A stretch of DNA of 64,000 nucleotides from Hoplostethus atlanticus (GCA_034670405.1 JAXDDX010000290.1:62001-126000); one strand, 5' to 3'; positions 23,578-37,100 are shown, counted from the stretch's first letter. The notes: generated by a model not told the origin, from the sequence alone. A program made the numbers and translations.

Positions 23578-23815
23578 TTGTTAGGTAATACTGGTCTCAA
23601 CTGGGGCTATGGTGAAAAGGTGGACGTCCTACGCCTGACAGACATGCACTCTATCCAGAAGGTTCTGGAAGGTCTTGGTAAGGATGGCAGAGACCCCTGG
23701 GGTAGACCAAGGACATGCTGGAGGGACTACATCTCCCAGCATGCCTGGGAGTACCCAGGAGGAGCTGGAGGAAGTCTAGAGAATGGATGGATGGATTTTG
23801 CTAATGAATGCTAGA
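23578..23815 (+). mobile_element. Possible LINE 3' scrap (RTE/Rex3-like)
   Basis: Frame with GRPRTCWRDYISQHAW followed by GGAGGSLENGW resembles the GRPRTRWRDYI...AWERLG C-terminal tail of several fish LINEs. A short ATGGATGGATGG tail follows, as in Rex3-type elements. The fragment is too short to place in a clade. Confidence 0.35.
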
Positions 23816-26287
23816 CAGTAGAATGAGTTCTCCTTCGGTACTGACTAGGTGGCTCAGTAGTAGACCTGTAAGTTGTTTCATTTGATTTGGAAGTTAATTA
23901 ACCAAAGAGCAAATCAATTTCTTTATAGATTTGAAGAATGATTTGTCTAAATGACGTGGTAAAGATTGGAAACTGGTTGAACTGTGGTAATACATCATTT
24001 TAATCGCATTGTCCAATAAGGGAGGATGGGATAAGAGAACAATGTTGTAGATACTCCTTAACTAATGAGATCTAGTTTGTATGGAGCAGGTCGTCATGTC
24101 TGGGAGAGACATTCACCCCCAAGTATTTAAACTCTTTCTGTGCCCAGGAAAATACTCTGGAGGCGTCTGGCCATTTGTAAAACTTTACAAAGTGCTTACC
24201 AAGTGTCTCAGACCCAAATTCAAGCCACATAATTTCTTATGTAACTGTTGAACTCAATCTATCTCTTTGTTTAGTTGATGTAAGACTCGTCCCCTCTTGT
24301 CTACTAAACCAGTGGGCAGTCTTGGTTAGCTGCTTCGGGCCCCTACAGGCTAACAGCCTACTGGGCCTGTTACCATTCCTCTATCTAAATTTTATACTTG
24401 TTATAGTAAAACAGCTGATTAGCCGCGGGGGGTTTCAACTGCGTCACCAGCTCTTGTCCTTGGTCACCTGACAGCGCTAAGCTTCCCTCCAAGCTGCTTA
24501 GCACTTATTTATCTCCTCAGCTGTCTTGGTCTTTAAGGAAACCCAGAATCTGTCCACCATTAACCCCGCCTCTTCCCTCACAAGGCTATCTCTACTTGGA
24601 TCCTACAGAGGTCAACCATTATATGTGTATTTACCTTAAAGTAAATCAGGCTGAAATATTCTGTATTTACCGAACCACTCTGCGTTACTGAGCTTGAATC
24701 CTCCAACCTGTCAGTTTGCTGTAAAACAGTCTGATAAATGTTTACTGGTTGCTCGATGTTTTCTGAATCAAGGATGGTGATTTACTTCTTAATTATTAGT
24801 GGTGGTGGTTTGGATAAAAGCCTTCAGTGTTGATACCAAGTAGACTTGGTCCGTAGTTTCGGTTCTGCCAGGATTCTTGCTTAGCTGCTGTCTCGACCTT
24901 CGGTCTCTGATCCCATGAGGTAAAGCCTGACCTCCTGCAGAGCTCTGGTCCAATCAGCTGTCAGCCTCCGTTAGCCTCAACTCACCTGATCATCCTCCTC
25001 TCCCGAGGTCACGTTCTCCTTTTTCACTTTCCCAACTTCATTATGAGTTGTAAAACAGGATATGATAGTTACTGTACACTCTAACAAACTGAATTATGTG
25101 ATAAACATGGAAGTGAAAATGTAGATTTTGAATGAACAAGTTGTGGACATGTATAATATCTCTATAGAAACAGACAGAAATGAGCAGTCAGACAACACAC
25201 CGTCACAATCTCTTTATAGTGTTATCTTACACAGTGGAGCCGCTACAAGCTCCAACCAACCCACAACAGAATGAGAAGATTACAACTCTCCATGTTACAA
25301 AGAAAAAATACAATAAAAATATTACAACTGGTAATTTAAGACTTTCTCTTAATCTGAAAACTGAATCACTATACAGGGGAACTGACTTGAACTGCCAAAC
25401 TGATCATCTTTGTCTCTCTTCTCTCCTGTAAATCAACATAACTGACCGAATCCAGACACACGCTTTGATGCAGTTTCTGATCTTTTAGTGTGTGAAACCA
25501 TTTTTGAAGTTAAATATGAAATTTCATATCAGCAAATGTGTCTGGATTTGGCCAGTGTTACGTTAGAGTAGAAAACCCCCCTGTTTCCTCTGCAGCGACC
25601 CAAGGCTTCAGCATCCTCCCCTCTGACAGCAGGGGAGTAGTTGTAGTAGTAGTAGTGGTACTGGTACTGAGATGTATACTGGGCCAGCTGAATGGTCAGG
25701 GTGGTGGGGATCTGTGTGTTTGGGGGGGTGCAGGTCAAGACCCTGACTCGTTCTACTGCTGCCTGTTGTAAGCTGCCATTAAAAGGCCTGACTCCGCCCA
25801 CAACCCCAGACTGCTGGAACCAAGCATCCGATGAGATTCTGTATTCAGTCCACTGTCTATTACAGTGGATCTCCATCCTGGTCCATGGAGGTCCAGCAGT
25901 CTGCAGGTTTTCATTCCAACCAAACCAATTAACAGCCCTTCAACCAGAGAGGGAGCTAGCTGGTGGAATCTGGTGAAGTGTTTGGTTGGAGTGAAACCAG
26001 CAGACAGACTTGATCTGAATCCATCAACTGGATGACTAACAGAAAACTCTCAGGCCTGATGGTGTCTTGGTCTGATGAGGAGGCAGGGCGGGGGGGCAGA
26101 GGGAGTTTCATTTCTTATTTTTAGATTATTTTGTGTTACATACAGCATGTTTTTCTGCCATCCCATAATGTAGTAAGTGTTCCACCCTTTTAAAAATAGA
26201 CTCTGTTTAACATATTTACAGAATGCTTCCGGAAAATAAAGACATTCACGTTTTCACTGGAGTTAATTTACTTGTTCACTTTTAAAC

Positions 26288-26290
<3 letters not shown>

Positions 26291-26337
<47 letters not shown>
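26291..26337 (+). repeat. (GT)n microsatellite
   Basis: Uninterrupted GT dinucleotides downstream of prph2. Confidence 0.95.
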
Positions 26338-26339
<2 letters not shown>

Positions 26340-26487
26340 ATAATTTAGCATGTGTTTTAATGTTTTATGATCATGTGTGTGGTTGGATTTAGAGAAGAAC
26401 TCTTTCCTCTCTAACTCCCTTCCCTTTTCTCCATGAGAACCAGTGGGTGGGGCGGGAGAGACCTCAGTCCTTTGGGTGGGGGGGTTC

Positions 26488-26682
26488 TCAGGTTGCAGCC
26501 TCCGCCCCCTCCTCCACCTGGTTGGTCTTTCCCAGGGTCTTCAGCTTTGCCAGAAGGTCGGAGAAGGTCTCCTTGATCCCCTTCTCCAGCAGCCAGCCCT
26601 CGCTCTCGCACTCCGGGTTCTCCGGGTCCGACATCGTCTCCAGAGACGTGGTGAGATACTTCAGCCCCGCCATGTCCACTGA
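26488..26682 (-). CDS. prph2: prph2 exon 3 (coding part) and stop
   Basis: Acceptor ttgtccag. Encodes [40 protein letters not shown] and [20 protein letters not shown], then TGA at 26488-26490. The cytoplasmic tail is about 6 residues shorter than human. Confidence 0.95.
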   Translation of the reverse strand, partial: SVDMAGLKYLTTSLETMSDPENPECESEGWLLEKGIKETFSDLLAKLKTLGKTNQVEEGAEAAT

Positions 26683-29600
26683 CTGGACAACAGACAGCAT
26701 TATTATCATTACTGTTGTTGTTATTAGCAGTAGTAGTGTCATGGTGAACTACAGACACAGTACCAGTAATGATAGTAGTAGTAGTAAGAGTAGTAATAGT
26801 AGTACTAGTAGTAATAGTTGTGGTAGAGTAGGAGTTAGGGTTAGAGTACACACTGCAGGCCCAAAGTGTGTACTTCAGTAGTATTTTGTCACTGTGGTTG
26901 ATGCTAACCTGACTTCGCTCACTGAGACTCTTAATGTGAAATGGATCATAACGCCATTCAACACTGATGAGCGTTTCAACATCAGATGAAACTGTAATGG
27001 AATTCTGTCATTGGAGCAGCAAATACTAAAAGGATTGAGTAAAGAAAATAGAATACAGCAGATGGGTTTATTTAAACCTAATAGAACAATATTTAATTCA
27101 AATTTGAATCAGGGAGATACACAACAGTACATGTCCAACTGATCCCAGGATGTTGTTTTTAAATCCAATAGCCACCTGTCCTCACCATTCAGGCTCAGCT
27201 TGTTGTGTTGACCCAGATACCAAACTGGTTTTCACGGCAGCCACATCCTGGATCTTCCCAGAATGCAGCCTGTTGCTACGTTGGCCAGATTAACCCTTAG
27301 AATAGTTCCTGATCCTCCACTAACCTGACCACCACTCTGCAGCTTAACCACTGAATCTGCTACCGACTACACAGTCAGATTAACTATTTGGTTGTGTGGT
27401 GATTTTTTCTCATTGCCTGCTGTTTGGTTGATATGAGAACAGGTCATGGAGATTGTATATGATGTATATGTGTTGTCTGTGTACCACAGAGCCTCAGTAT
27501 ATATACAGCTACAGTAGGAGAGAGTGAGACAGCAGGGTGGAGGTGAGACGGGTAGAGTTGGCCTGATGACTGCCCCGTGATGTGAGCACTGGCAATTAGT
27601 ACTAATAAGTAACGTGCTGGTCAACTGTGGAGTCAATCTGCCTCCACAAGCTTTCCATTACCCTGCTAACTCGCGGTGTATTAGTTAAATGATTTAATTT
27701 AAAAAGTCTTGTGTATGAAAATAAAATAACTGTTAAATTCCATATTGTCACTTTAATATTCATTTTTCAGGTTTTAGGATTTAACTGGAACCTTTTGAAG
27801 CGTCGTCTGTCACCGGGGGCTTTTCTTCAGTCGCTGCCTGCAGCTACAATCCCTAAATCTAATCACTCACTAATCAATTATTCTGTTAACCTGTTGCGTT
27901 TAAAGTCACTTCAGTTGATTTACCGCAGGTCTGACGTGATTACCTTTCTCTAAGTCAGAAGATTAAGAACAGCCAACTGATCCTGCATTCACGTCACACA
28001 AGAAGTGGCGGTGTTCAGTATTCCTGTGTTTTAACCCATTCATCATGAACTATCGTTTAAAACAGCAGGACTCAAGAGGCAGTTAGGAGTGATTTTGTTG
28101 CTTTCTCCATGTGTTTTGATTTGATCGATACTTTAATCATCAGTTAGGAGGTTAAAAACACAACCTTCCCATATCGCCGTCCTCTGCCTTCCACCCAGGC
28201 TCGGTGTCTCTTACCTCCAGGACAATGGTCAGCATGACCAGGGCTCCGATGCTGTTCATGAAGCCTCCATAGTAGGAGACCAGGGCCTCTCGGCAGCCCC
28301 GGGTCCAGATGTTGAGCTCCTCAATGCGGTGGTCGTAGTCGTAGTGGGCGGAGTTGTTGGTGAGGTGATGCTGGATGCAGGGCCGAGGAGATCCAGGGTT
28401 ACAGCAGCTGAATGGGACGCTGTCCATCAGGTACTTGCCCTCCACATTACTCAGGACACGACTGGAGGAAACAACACAGCAGAGGTTGTCATTTGATTAT
28501 GATTCACTATTGATCCCTGCTCTGCTCTACAGGGAGGTCAGAGGTCAGGGGTCAGGGTCAGTTTCAGGATGTTTGTCAATGTGGTTGCACTGCTGCATGA
28601 ATGGGAGGGGCCTGTGACTAACCGGCAACAGATATATAAAGAAATATCCTCTTACTGCCAATCATCAGAGAGAGTGAGCAATATCTCTTAAGTTCATTAA
28701 CATCCAAACACGCCATCTATACGTGCAACCAGGTAGATCCTCTTAACTAAAAGGCATTACCACTCAGTTTTGTTCCTTCCAACAGCCAGAGACTAGAAGC
28801 AGTTCAATGTCAGTCAGGTTGTATATCTGTATGATGTGACACCAATAACAGTAAAACAACAATAACGGTTGGTCTGGCTATAGGAGACACTGAGCATCAC
28901 TCTTATTGCAAACATAGAGGTACAAGCCTCATGGGTCGCCATGTATTTAGTTTAGTCTCTTGTTAGAGAATTTGATTATCACATCAGTTATCTGGACTGA
29001 GCTGAGTCCATAACTGTCAGCCTTAACTAAAACTGTGTCATTTTAGGAGGACGGCAAGATGTAGGCAGGTGGAAATGAGAAATGAAATCCTGGCAGACTA
29101 TGGACTTGCTGGCACAGTTCCTCCATCGAAAACCTCTATCTCCTTAATGACCTCCTCATTTATCCTGCAGTGACACCTTTTCACCCATTTGGCTCTCTGG
29201 AACACAGAAACTGTCCAAACCTAACTCTCCTGACTAACTCTTCCAGTAGCTACTCTCAAGACCTTTTTACTTCTCTGAGTAGTTACTGGACCTCAGTTGA
29301 ATCTCTCTACTCACTCTTTGACGTCGCCATTGCTCATGTCCAGGTAGCGGTTACTGATCCACTGGACCTCGAACCAGTCCCTAAAGTTGTTGTTTCCACA
29401 GCAGCGGAACTCGATTTGGGTCATGTCCAGCGTCCTCTTCATGAAGCATCGTCCAGGCGTGTCTGTGTCCTTGTAGAACTTGATGCCATTCTTCAGGCCC
29501 TCAGCCAGGGTCAGGTACAGGGCAAACTGCATCAGGAAGCAGAGCAGCGCTGTTACCAGCAGCAGGATGTTGAAGCCACAGCAGAAAAGCAGATAAGGTT

Positions 29601-29895
29601 TCAGCATTGGCTTCCACTTGGGGAACTTGGTGGGGTCCAGAGAGTCATGGCACACCTTGCCGCCAAAGGCATTGACCCCGCAGGCGACCATGCCCACAAG
29701 GATCAGCAGGTTGGGCACAAAATGGCTCTCATTGTTGTCCATCATCTCACTTCTCTTCCGTAGCTCGATCTTGAAGAAGATCCCAAGGCTGAAGATCAGG
29801 ATCCCAACCATCACTGAGAGCCAGTAGAGCAGCCACAGGCCCTGGGCCAGCTTCACCCGTTTGGGCAGGTCAAACTTGACTGGCATGAATGCCAT
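26488..29895 (-). CDS. prph2: prph2 (peripherin-2/rds), complete, 3 exons
   Basis: Photoreceptor tetraspanin that shapes outer-segment disc rims, normally as homo-oligomers and with ROM1. The exons join to 1023 bp (340 residues; human has 346). The start [20 protein letters not shown] aligns with human [20 protein letters not shown]. Four membrane segments lie at about 20-42, 62-82, 100-125 and 265-285. The large second extracellular loop keeps GRCFMK (Cys equivalent to human C150, used for inter-dimer disulfides), the CCG tetraspanin motif in [21 protein letters not shown], the NNS glycosylation site and RGC. The C-terminus keeps the acidic [11 protein letters not shown] segment. Teleosts can have duplicate copies (prph2a/b) and rom1; the rim-loop matches favour prph2, and which duplicate is unresolved. 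Confidence 0.96.
26683..28214 (-). other. prph2: prph2 intron 2
   Basis: 1.5-kb intron with degenerate AGT/ATT trinucleotide repeats at about 26695-26825. No other gene or recognisable element was seen. Confidence 0.8.
28215..28461 (-). CDS. prph2: prph2 exon 2
   Basis: 247 bp, the human length. Acceptor cctccag. Encodes [40 protein letters not shown], and on to [12 protein letters not shown]. Donor GAG|gtaaga. Confidence 0.97.
28462..29314 (-). other. prph2: prph2 intron 1
   Basis: Unique-looking 0.85-kb intron. No coding or repeat element recognised. Confidence 0.8.
29315..29895 (-). CDS. prph2: prph2 exon 1 (coding part)
   Basis: 581 coding bases, ATG at 29895, ending AAAGA|gtgagt at 29315/29314. 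The coding length is the same as in human. Encodes the first three membrane segments and the first half of the disc-lumen loop, through DMSNGDVK. Confidence 0.97.
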
Positions 29896-30270
29896 TTTTA
29901 CCTCTTACTATGGTCAAAGTTAAATATCAAAATATTTGGGAAAAAGTGTTTCGTTTAGTGAGCGTTAGGCAGTTTGAGAATCCAGTCGAGTTTCAGAGGG
30001 TGAATTTTAATCCATTCCAGAAGGAAGCTGCAGAACGCGACTTGGCCAGAATTCCTCGTTTCATATCCATACTGACCAGCCACAGGTCAGGACAGTCCAT
30101 ACTGCTGGGTGGGCAGAGGAACCTGCCACCAAATAATAAAAAATATTCACAGAACAGGCTGGGCCAGCAGTATGGCTCCTTCAGAACGATATTTTTCCTG
30201 CAAAAGGAAGCAGCGAGGCGTGAATGTGAGCGAACGAGCCACTGAGCTCCAGTACGTCATCCTAAACCCA

Positions 30271-30318
30271 CTAATCAGCCCTGATCCCATTTACAGCAGA
30301 TGAGCCCGGCTCTAATCC
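30271..30318. promoter_or_regulatory. Candidate CRX/OTX-type sites upstream of prph2
   Basis: CTAATC at 30271-30276 and TAATCC at 30313-30318, about 380-420 bp upstream of the prph2 ATG. CRX binds TAATCC/T-type sites and drives many photoreceptor genes. Hexamers of this kind occur often by chance, so the call rests on location only. Confidence 0.25.
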
Positions 30319-30480
30319 TTGGTCTTACCTGCTAATTGGTTTGAAGCATCAGCTTCCTCTCTGTGACTCGTTGCTTCTCCCTCTGCCTTCTGGGTTTCAG
30401 GTTTCTACATCCTTTAAGAGCTGTCAACCACACTGGACAAGATGGAAAGTCCAGAAAGTAAGAGTGCCTGGAACCCAGTC

Positions 30481-31730
30481 ATCCAACGAGTATCCTAGTC
30501 ATCCAACCAGTATTCCAGTCATCCAACCAGTATTCCAGTCATCCAACGAGTATCCTAGTCATCCAACCAGTATTCCAGTCATCCAACCAGTATCCTAGTC
30601 ATCCAACCAGTATCCTAGTCATCCAACCAATATCTCAGTCATCCAACCAATATCTCAGTCATCCAACCAGTATCATAGTCATCCAACCAGTATTCCAGTC
30701 ATCCAACCAGTATCCTAGTCATCCAACCAGTATCCTAGTCATCCAACCAGTATTCCAGCCATTTAACCAGTATCCTAGTCAACCAACCTGTATCCTAGTC
30801 ATCCAACCAGTATTCCAGTCATCCAATGAGTATCCTAGTCATCCAACTAGTATTCCAGCCATTTAACCAGTATCCTAGTCATCCAACCAGTTTCCTAGTC
30901 ATCCAACCAATATATCAGTCATCCAACCAATATATCAGTCATCCAACTAGTATTCCAGCCATTTAACCAGTATCCTAGTCATCCAACCAGTTTCCTAGTC
31001 ATCCAACCAATATATCAGTCATCCAACCAATATATCAGTCATCCAACTAGTATTCCAGCCATTTAACCAGTATCCTAGTCATCCAACCAGTATCCCTGTC
31101 ATCAAACCATTATCTCAGTCATCCAACCAGTAGCCTAGTCATTCAATCAGTATCCCAGTCACCCAACCAGTATCCCAGACATTCAACCAGTATCCTAGTC
31201 ATCCAACCTGTATCCCAGTCATTCAACCAGTATCCCAGTCATTCAACCAGTATCCTAGTCATCCAACCAGTATCCTAGTCATCCAACCAGTATCCCAGTC
31301 ATTCAACCAGTATCCTAGTCATCCAACCAGTATCCTAGTCATCCAACCAGTATCCCAGTCATTCAACCAGTATCCCAGTCATCCAACCAGTATCGTAGTC
31401 ATCCAACCAGTATCCCAGTCATTCAACCAGTATCCTAGTCATCCAACCAGTATCCTAGTCATCCAACCAGTATCCTAGTCATCCAACCAGTATCCCAGTC
31501 ATTCAACCAGTATCCTAGTCATCCAACCAGTATCCTAGTCATCCAACCAGTATCCCAGTCATTCAACCAGTATCCCAGTCATCCAACCAGTATCGTAGTC
31601 ATCCAACCAGTATCCCAGTCATTCAACCAGTATCCTAGTCATCCAACCAATATCCCAGTCATCCAACCAGTATCCTAGTCATCCAACCAATATCCCAGTC
31701 ATCCAACCAGTATCCTAGTCATCCAACTAG
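30481..31730 (+). repeat. 20-bp minisatellite upstream of prph2 (about 62 units)
   Basis: Units ATCCAACCAGTATCCTAGTC with point variants (attcaa, atttaa, ccaat, ctcag, cccag). Every unit from 30481 to 31720 keeps exact 20-bp register, with substitutions but no indels. Higher-order blocks of 3-6 units recur. Confidence 0.96.
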
Positions 31731-33844
31731 CCAAGCTTAAGTTGCACTGGTCATTGTGTCCACTATTTTCATTCAGGTCATAAACATGGAGGTCATGTTG
31801 TTCTCATTAGCTGTTGTGATGTACAGAGTTACAATACATAGAGTTAAGGGCTACCATTCTTCCTGCTTGAGGCACTGACAGTGACAGTGTGGTGGACATG
31901 AATAGAAAGTGAAATCTAATAGATCTAAACTCTGAACTGGTATAACCACTGGAATAACTGAGCTCTGCAGCACCAGGAACAGCAGGGCTCATCACTGGTA
32001 AAATAGTGATGGATATTAACCTGTATTTGGGTTTAGCATTATCAAACCACTGTGAATTCTATGATTGATTGATATTTTGATTGACTGGTTAATTAGTTGA
32101 TTGCAGTATATCCTCAACCTACAAAAACCACAGTAATCATTATTACAATATGATTACTGTATATTATGCAGGATAATAACTTCTCTGTGACAATACAATG
32201 AGAAATTCACAATTTGATCTCAAAGTCTAACCAGCCTGAACAGTGAGAGTGTGAGGCTGAACAGTATCTGGCAGCAGAATAGAACTAAGTTAAGCCTGGT
32301 TAAGCAGCACGGTTTGACTGGTTAGCCTGGTTTGGAACAGCTCTGACCTCCTGCTGAACCCTTCAGGTCTGGATTACAGCCCTGCTAGATGTCCTCTGAG
32401 CCTCTAGCAACATCATGTTATTGTTAGATTTGATTTCTGTTAACTGATGATTAATATTATTGTAATGTTAATGTTGGTGAGACACAACAACCGCAACCAA
32501 CGTTCCCTTGAGCAAGGCAGGGGTGCTGCTCAGTATCCACCAGTAGAGACTGTACTGGTCTGTACTGGTCAGCTCCCAGTAGAACCAGTAAAGACTGTGG
32601 TTGTACTGTTCCCAGTATAATAACACATATTAGTGTGTTATTCCTGTATGACGAAGGATGTGTTACAATATGAACTAGTATGTTATGATGTTGTGTCATG
32701 ACAAATCAACCACCAACAGCCGTCTGTCGTACTGTCATGCTCTTCAGCGCTGGTTAACACTGGTTACCACTGGTTAACACTGGTTAACTAAGTCTGGTTA
32801 TTGCTGCTTAACACTGGTAAATGCTGGTTAACTCCGGTTAACACTGGTTAACTAAGGCTGGTTAACTAACGCTGGTTAGCACTGCATTAGCGCTAGTTAA
32901 TGCTGGTTAACTGACGTTGGTTAGCGATGGGTTATTGCTAGTTAACGCTGGTAAATGCTGGTAAGCGCTGGTTAATGCTGGTTAACACTGGTTAACACTT
33001 GTTAACTAACACTGGTTAACTAACGCTGGTTAATCCTAATAGCTTAACTATGATAACATCATGATAATATTACTGATGTGAATGGACCAGGAATCTGTCA
33101 ACAGTCCAAACAACCACTAACTAGTCCTCCTCTCTGGGTGAAGGTTAACAAGGTTGGTTGGTTGGACTGCTGATGAGATCCCAGAGTCACCTCCAACTGG
33201 CTCCTCGAGGAGGATTGATTGACAGCTCACAGGGTGGGATGGAGGTCATTTACTGGGTGGGGGAGGGGGGGGGGGGGGGTCTTACAACCTGAAGAAGAGG
33301 TGAAAGTGTGTGTGTGTGTGTGTGTGTGTGTGTTCTGATTCAGCAGCTCTCTATTCTTAACGCTGCTTGGCCACATGTGACAAGATTACAGGATCCTGAA
33401 GATCTTTGCTTCCGATCCGTTTAGCCAGGCGACCGAGTCACGCAACCGGGCTACCACACGCACGCACGCACGCATGCACGCACGCACACACGCACACACA
33501 CACACACACTGGGCTATGATGGTGAATATAGACCACTATCTGTCTTTGTGACAAGGTGGGCTGAAGGTACACCACTTGTCACACATCGTAGACACACAGG
33601 AATATCATTCTACTTGTTTTGTTTTATTGCCTCGTTAAGTTCATTATTCATCGATACGCTTTAACTTGCTACACTTACTATCCCGGGGTTTTTATGTTAC
33701 GTTACTGTTACATTTTCCATCAGCATTTCTATTTAACTTGAAATAACACATCAAACATACCGATTAAGTTTCCTTTATTGTTTTCATCAGTTACATTTAT
33801 ACAAACAACTCAATCCTTTGTTACATTCTGACAAACAGTACCCT
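31731..33844. other. Intergenic, no gene seen
   Basis: Contains the TGGTTAACAC repeat (32744-33040), a G-run at about 33260-33278, a (GT)n tract at about 33307-33332 and a CACG/CA tract at about 33455-33509. No supported exon on either strand. Confidence 0.5.
32744..33040 (+). repeat. CTGGTTAACA degenerate minisatellite
   Basis: About 300 bp of 10-bp units (gctggttaac, actggttaac, taacgctggt), each containing GTTAAC or a variant. Confidence 0.85.
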
Positions 33845-33847
33845 CAC

Positions 33848-34140
33848 CAGGGGCCTCATTTATATTATTGGGTGTAAACGGGGGTGAAATGTGCGTACGC
33901 ATCTTTCACAGCAAACGTTGGGATTTATAGAAAAATTCTATGTGGTAAAAGGTGCACACTTCCACGCATCCTTTCACCCATGGGTAGAGCTCATGCAAAA
34001 TTTGACATTCAAACGCAACATTATTTATTCGCCAATGGAGTGGTTACTGGATAATATTTTAAAAACATGCAATCATCATGCAGGTGATAGTGGGTACCCT
34101 CTATCGACTTGGCTCCTCCCCCTTCGCAACGCGCAGAATG
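33848..34140 (+). mobile_element. PIF/Harbinger transposon, left part
   Basis: Starts AGGGGCCTCATTTATATTAT and carries GTGCGTACGC, as in fish Harbinger termini. From about 34083, after an AG, the frame GDSGYPLSTWLLPLRNAQN is the Harbinger transposase GDSGYP motif region. The frame is cut at 34140 by a LINE and resumes at 37478 with AAQRRYNETHGRARSVIERT. Left-end sequence and transposase exon are close together, so internal sequence is missing or intronic. Confidence 0.8.
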
Positions 34141-37100
34141 ACGAGATGGCGCGGCCGTGTCTAGACGCCGTCGTGGTAGCTCCGCGGAGATTGTGCGTTT
34201 TTTAGTTTGTTTGTTTTTAATATCTTTTTTTGCTCAAACACATCGGCACTAACATCCTACGAACGCAGCACACTTTTGGACATAAACTTTTGCGCAAAAC
34301 AAAGGTTTTTGTCCACTTTTCCCATCGACCCAGCGTGGCCGGCAGAGATAGTACGAGCGAGCCACAACAACAACAGTGGAGACTCACCTACGGGGAGACG
34401 AAGGAGGAAACATCGGGGAAAACGGAGCGGAATTCGGAACAGACTGAGAGTTCAAGCCCACCGTCCACCTCTGCCCAGCATCCTTCTTGCTAACGTCCAG
34501 TCTCTGGATAATAAGTTGGATGATGTTAGGGCGAGGATTAGATTCCAACGGGACATGAGGGATTGTAACGTCTTTTGTCTGACGGAAACATGGCTGACCC
34601 CGCTGGTGCCGGATCGAGCCATATGCCCAACCGAGTCCTTCTCTGTTTTCCGTGCGGATAGAACGGAAGAGTCTGGCAAATCTAAGGGTGGAGGGGTTTG
34701 CTTCATGACCAACAACAAGTGGTGCAACCCCAAGGACATTAAGACTCTTTCTCGTTCCTGCTCGTCGAACCTGGAACATCTGACTATCTCATGCCGTCCA
34801 TTCTACCTTCCCCGGGAGTTCAGCTCGGTCATCACCACAGCCGTCTACATACCACCACAAGCGGACACCGACGTAGCACTATCGGACCTACATGATGTGT
34901 TATGTCGGCATCAGAACAAGCATCCCGACGCGGCTATGGTGGTGGCTGGGGACTTTAATAGGGCGAACCTAAAAAAAGTCATGCCGAACTTTCACCAGCA
35001 CATTACGTGTGCTACCAGAGGGGAAAGAACGTTGGACCACTGCTATACGCCGTTCAAGAGAGGCTACAAGGCTGTCTCTCTCCCTCCGTTCGGCAAATCA
35101 GACCATGCCGCCATTTTCCTGCTACCGGAGTATAAACAAAGGATAGCACGGGAAGCGGTAGTGACGAGGGACGTAAAGCGGTGGTCTGACCAATCAGAGG
35201 CTGAGCTACAGGACGCTCTGCATGACGTCGACTGGGACATGTTCCAATCCAGTTCCAGGGACGTCAGCGAGTTTACGGAAGTAGTAACGAGCTTCATAGC
35301 AACGCTAGTGGATACCATCGTCCCCACGGTGAAAGTTAGGTCCTTTCCTAACCAAAAACCGTGGGTTGATAAATCCATCCGCGACGCTTTGAACGCCCGC
35401 ACTGCTGCCTATAACTCCGGTCTTGTATCCGGCAACATGGACGAGCACAAGGCAGCGTCCTATGGACTGAGAAGGGCGGTGAAGGAGGCCAAGAGGAGGT
35501 ATAGGGACAGAGTGGAGTCGCAGATGGAGCAGCGCGACACCAGACGCCTATGGCAGGGGCTACGGACTATAACGGACTACCAGGGCAGACCCCCCGCAAT
35601 TGTGAGTGCCGACGCATCCCTAGCGGAGGACCTGAACTCATTCTATGCACGGTTTGAGGCTAGCAACAACAGCGCTAGCTCGCCGGCTAACAACATCACC
35701 GTTAGCGCAACCGGAGTGAGTTCTACCGCTGGGGATGAACACACACTCTCTGTGACCGAGCACAGTGTGAGGAGGGCTCTGACGAGGGTGAACACCAGGA
35801 AAGCTGCTGGTCCAGATGGCATATCTGGGCGAGTACTGAAGACCTGTGCTAATCAGCTAGCTCCAGTGTTCACCACTATATTCAACATCTCCCTGGCTGA
35901 GTCTGTGGTCCCCGCCTGCTTCAAGAGATCCACTATTGTCCCTGTGCCCAAGAATGCTTCTCCAGCATGCTTGAATGACTACCGACCGGTGGCCCTCACC
36001 TCGGTGGTCATGAAATGCTTCGAGAGGCTGATAAAGGACTACATCTGCGCCTTCCTCCCTTGCTCCATGGACCCGCTGCAGTTTGCTTATCGTCCCAACA
36101 GATCCACGGATGATGCTGTCTCCCAGATACTGCACACCACACTCTCTCATCTGGACAGCCGGAAGGGGGGCTATGTGAGACTGCTGTTCATTGACTATAG
36201 TTCAGCTTTCAACACCATAGTCCCCACCGGACTGGCCCGGCAAGCTGATTGAGCTGGGACTGAACACCCCCCTGTGTGCCTGGATCCTGGACTTCCTGAC
36301 CGCCAGGCCCCAGGTGGTCAGGGTGGGTAGACACACCTCCAACCCCCTCATCCTGAACACAGGATCCCCCCAGGGTTGCGTCCTCAGCCCCCTACTGTAC
36401 TCCCTGTACACACATGACTGTGTGGCCAGGTTCAGCTCCAACACCATCATTAAGTTTGCGGATGACACAGTGGTGGTGGGCCTGATCTCCAACAACGACG
36501 AGAAGGCCTACCTGGAGGAAGTTGCTGATCTGTCACTCTGGTGCCAGGACAACAGCCTCCTCCTGAATGTCACCAAAACTAAGGAGCTGATTGTGGACTT
36601 TAGGAGGACACAACAACAGAGGACGTACTCACCACTGGGGATTAATGGGAATACTGTGGAGAGGGTGAGCAGGTATAAATACCTGGGAGTCCACATCACT
36701 GAAGATCTGACATGGACAACACACACAGACACTCTGGTGAGAAAGGCGAGGCAGCGCCTTTACCACCTCAGGCAACTGAGGAAATTTAAAGTCTCCCGGA
36801 GGATCCTTCAGTCCTTCTACTCTGGAGCTGTGGAGAGCATCCTGACAGGAAGCATCACTGCCTGGTTTGGCAGCAGCTCCGCTCAGGACAGGAAGGCTCT
36901 GCAGAGAGTAGTGCGTTCGGCTGAGCGCACTATTGGAACTACACTCCCCACCCTGCAGGACTTGTACACCAGGAGGTGCAGAACCAGAGCCTGCAGGATC
37001 ATGAAGGATCCTCACCACCCCAACAACGGACTGTTTCAGCTGCTGCGGTCAGGCAAGCGCCTCCGCAGTCACGCTGCCAAAACAGAGAGACTGAGACGGA

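Larger units (their letters stand above)
22980..26487. other. Intergenic, ubr2 to prph2: no gene seen
   Basis: The genes are tail to tail here. Apart from the possible LINE scrap at 23578-23815 and a (GT)n tract at 26291-26337, no exon with family similarity or convincing splice structure was found on either strand. Confidence 0.5.

Noticed and set aside
29170-29763. 197-codon + strand frame
   Set aside because: Antisense shadow of prph2 exon 1, with no family similarity.
30481-31730. Regular 20-bp repeats that could suggest a CRISPR-like array
   Set aside because: There are no distinct spacers between repeats, the whole unit is repeated, no cas genes are present and the context is a vertebrate genome. 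It is a minisatellite.
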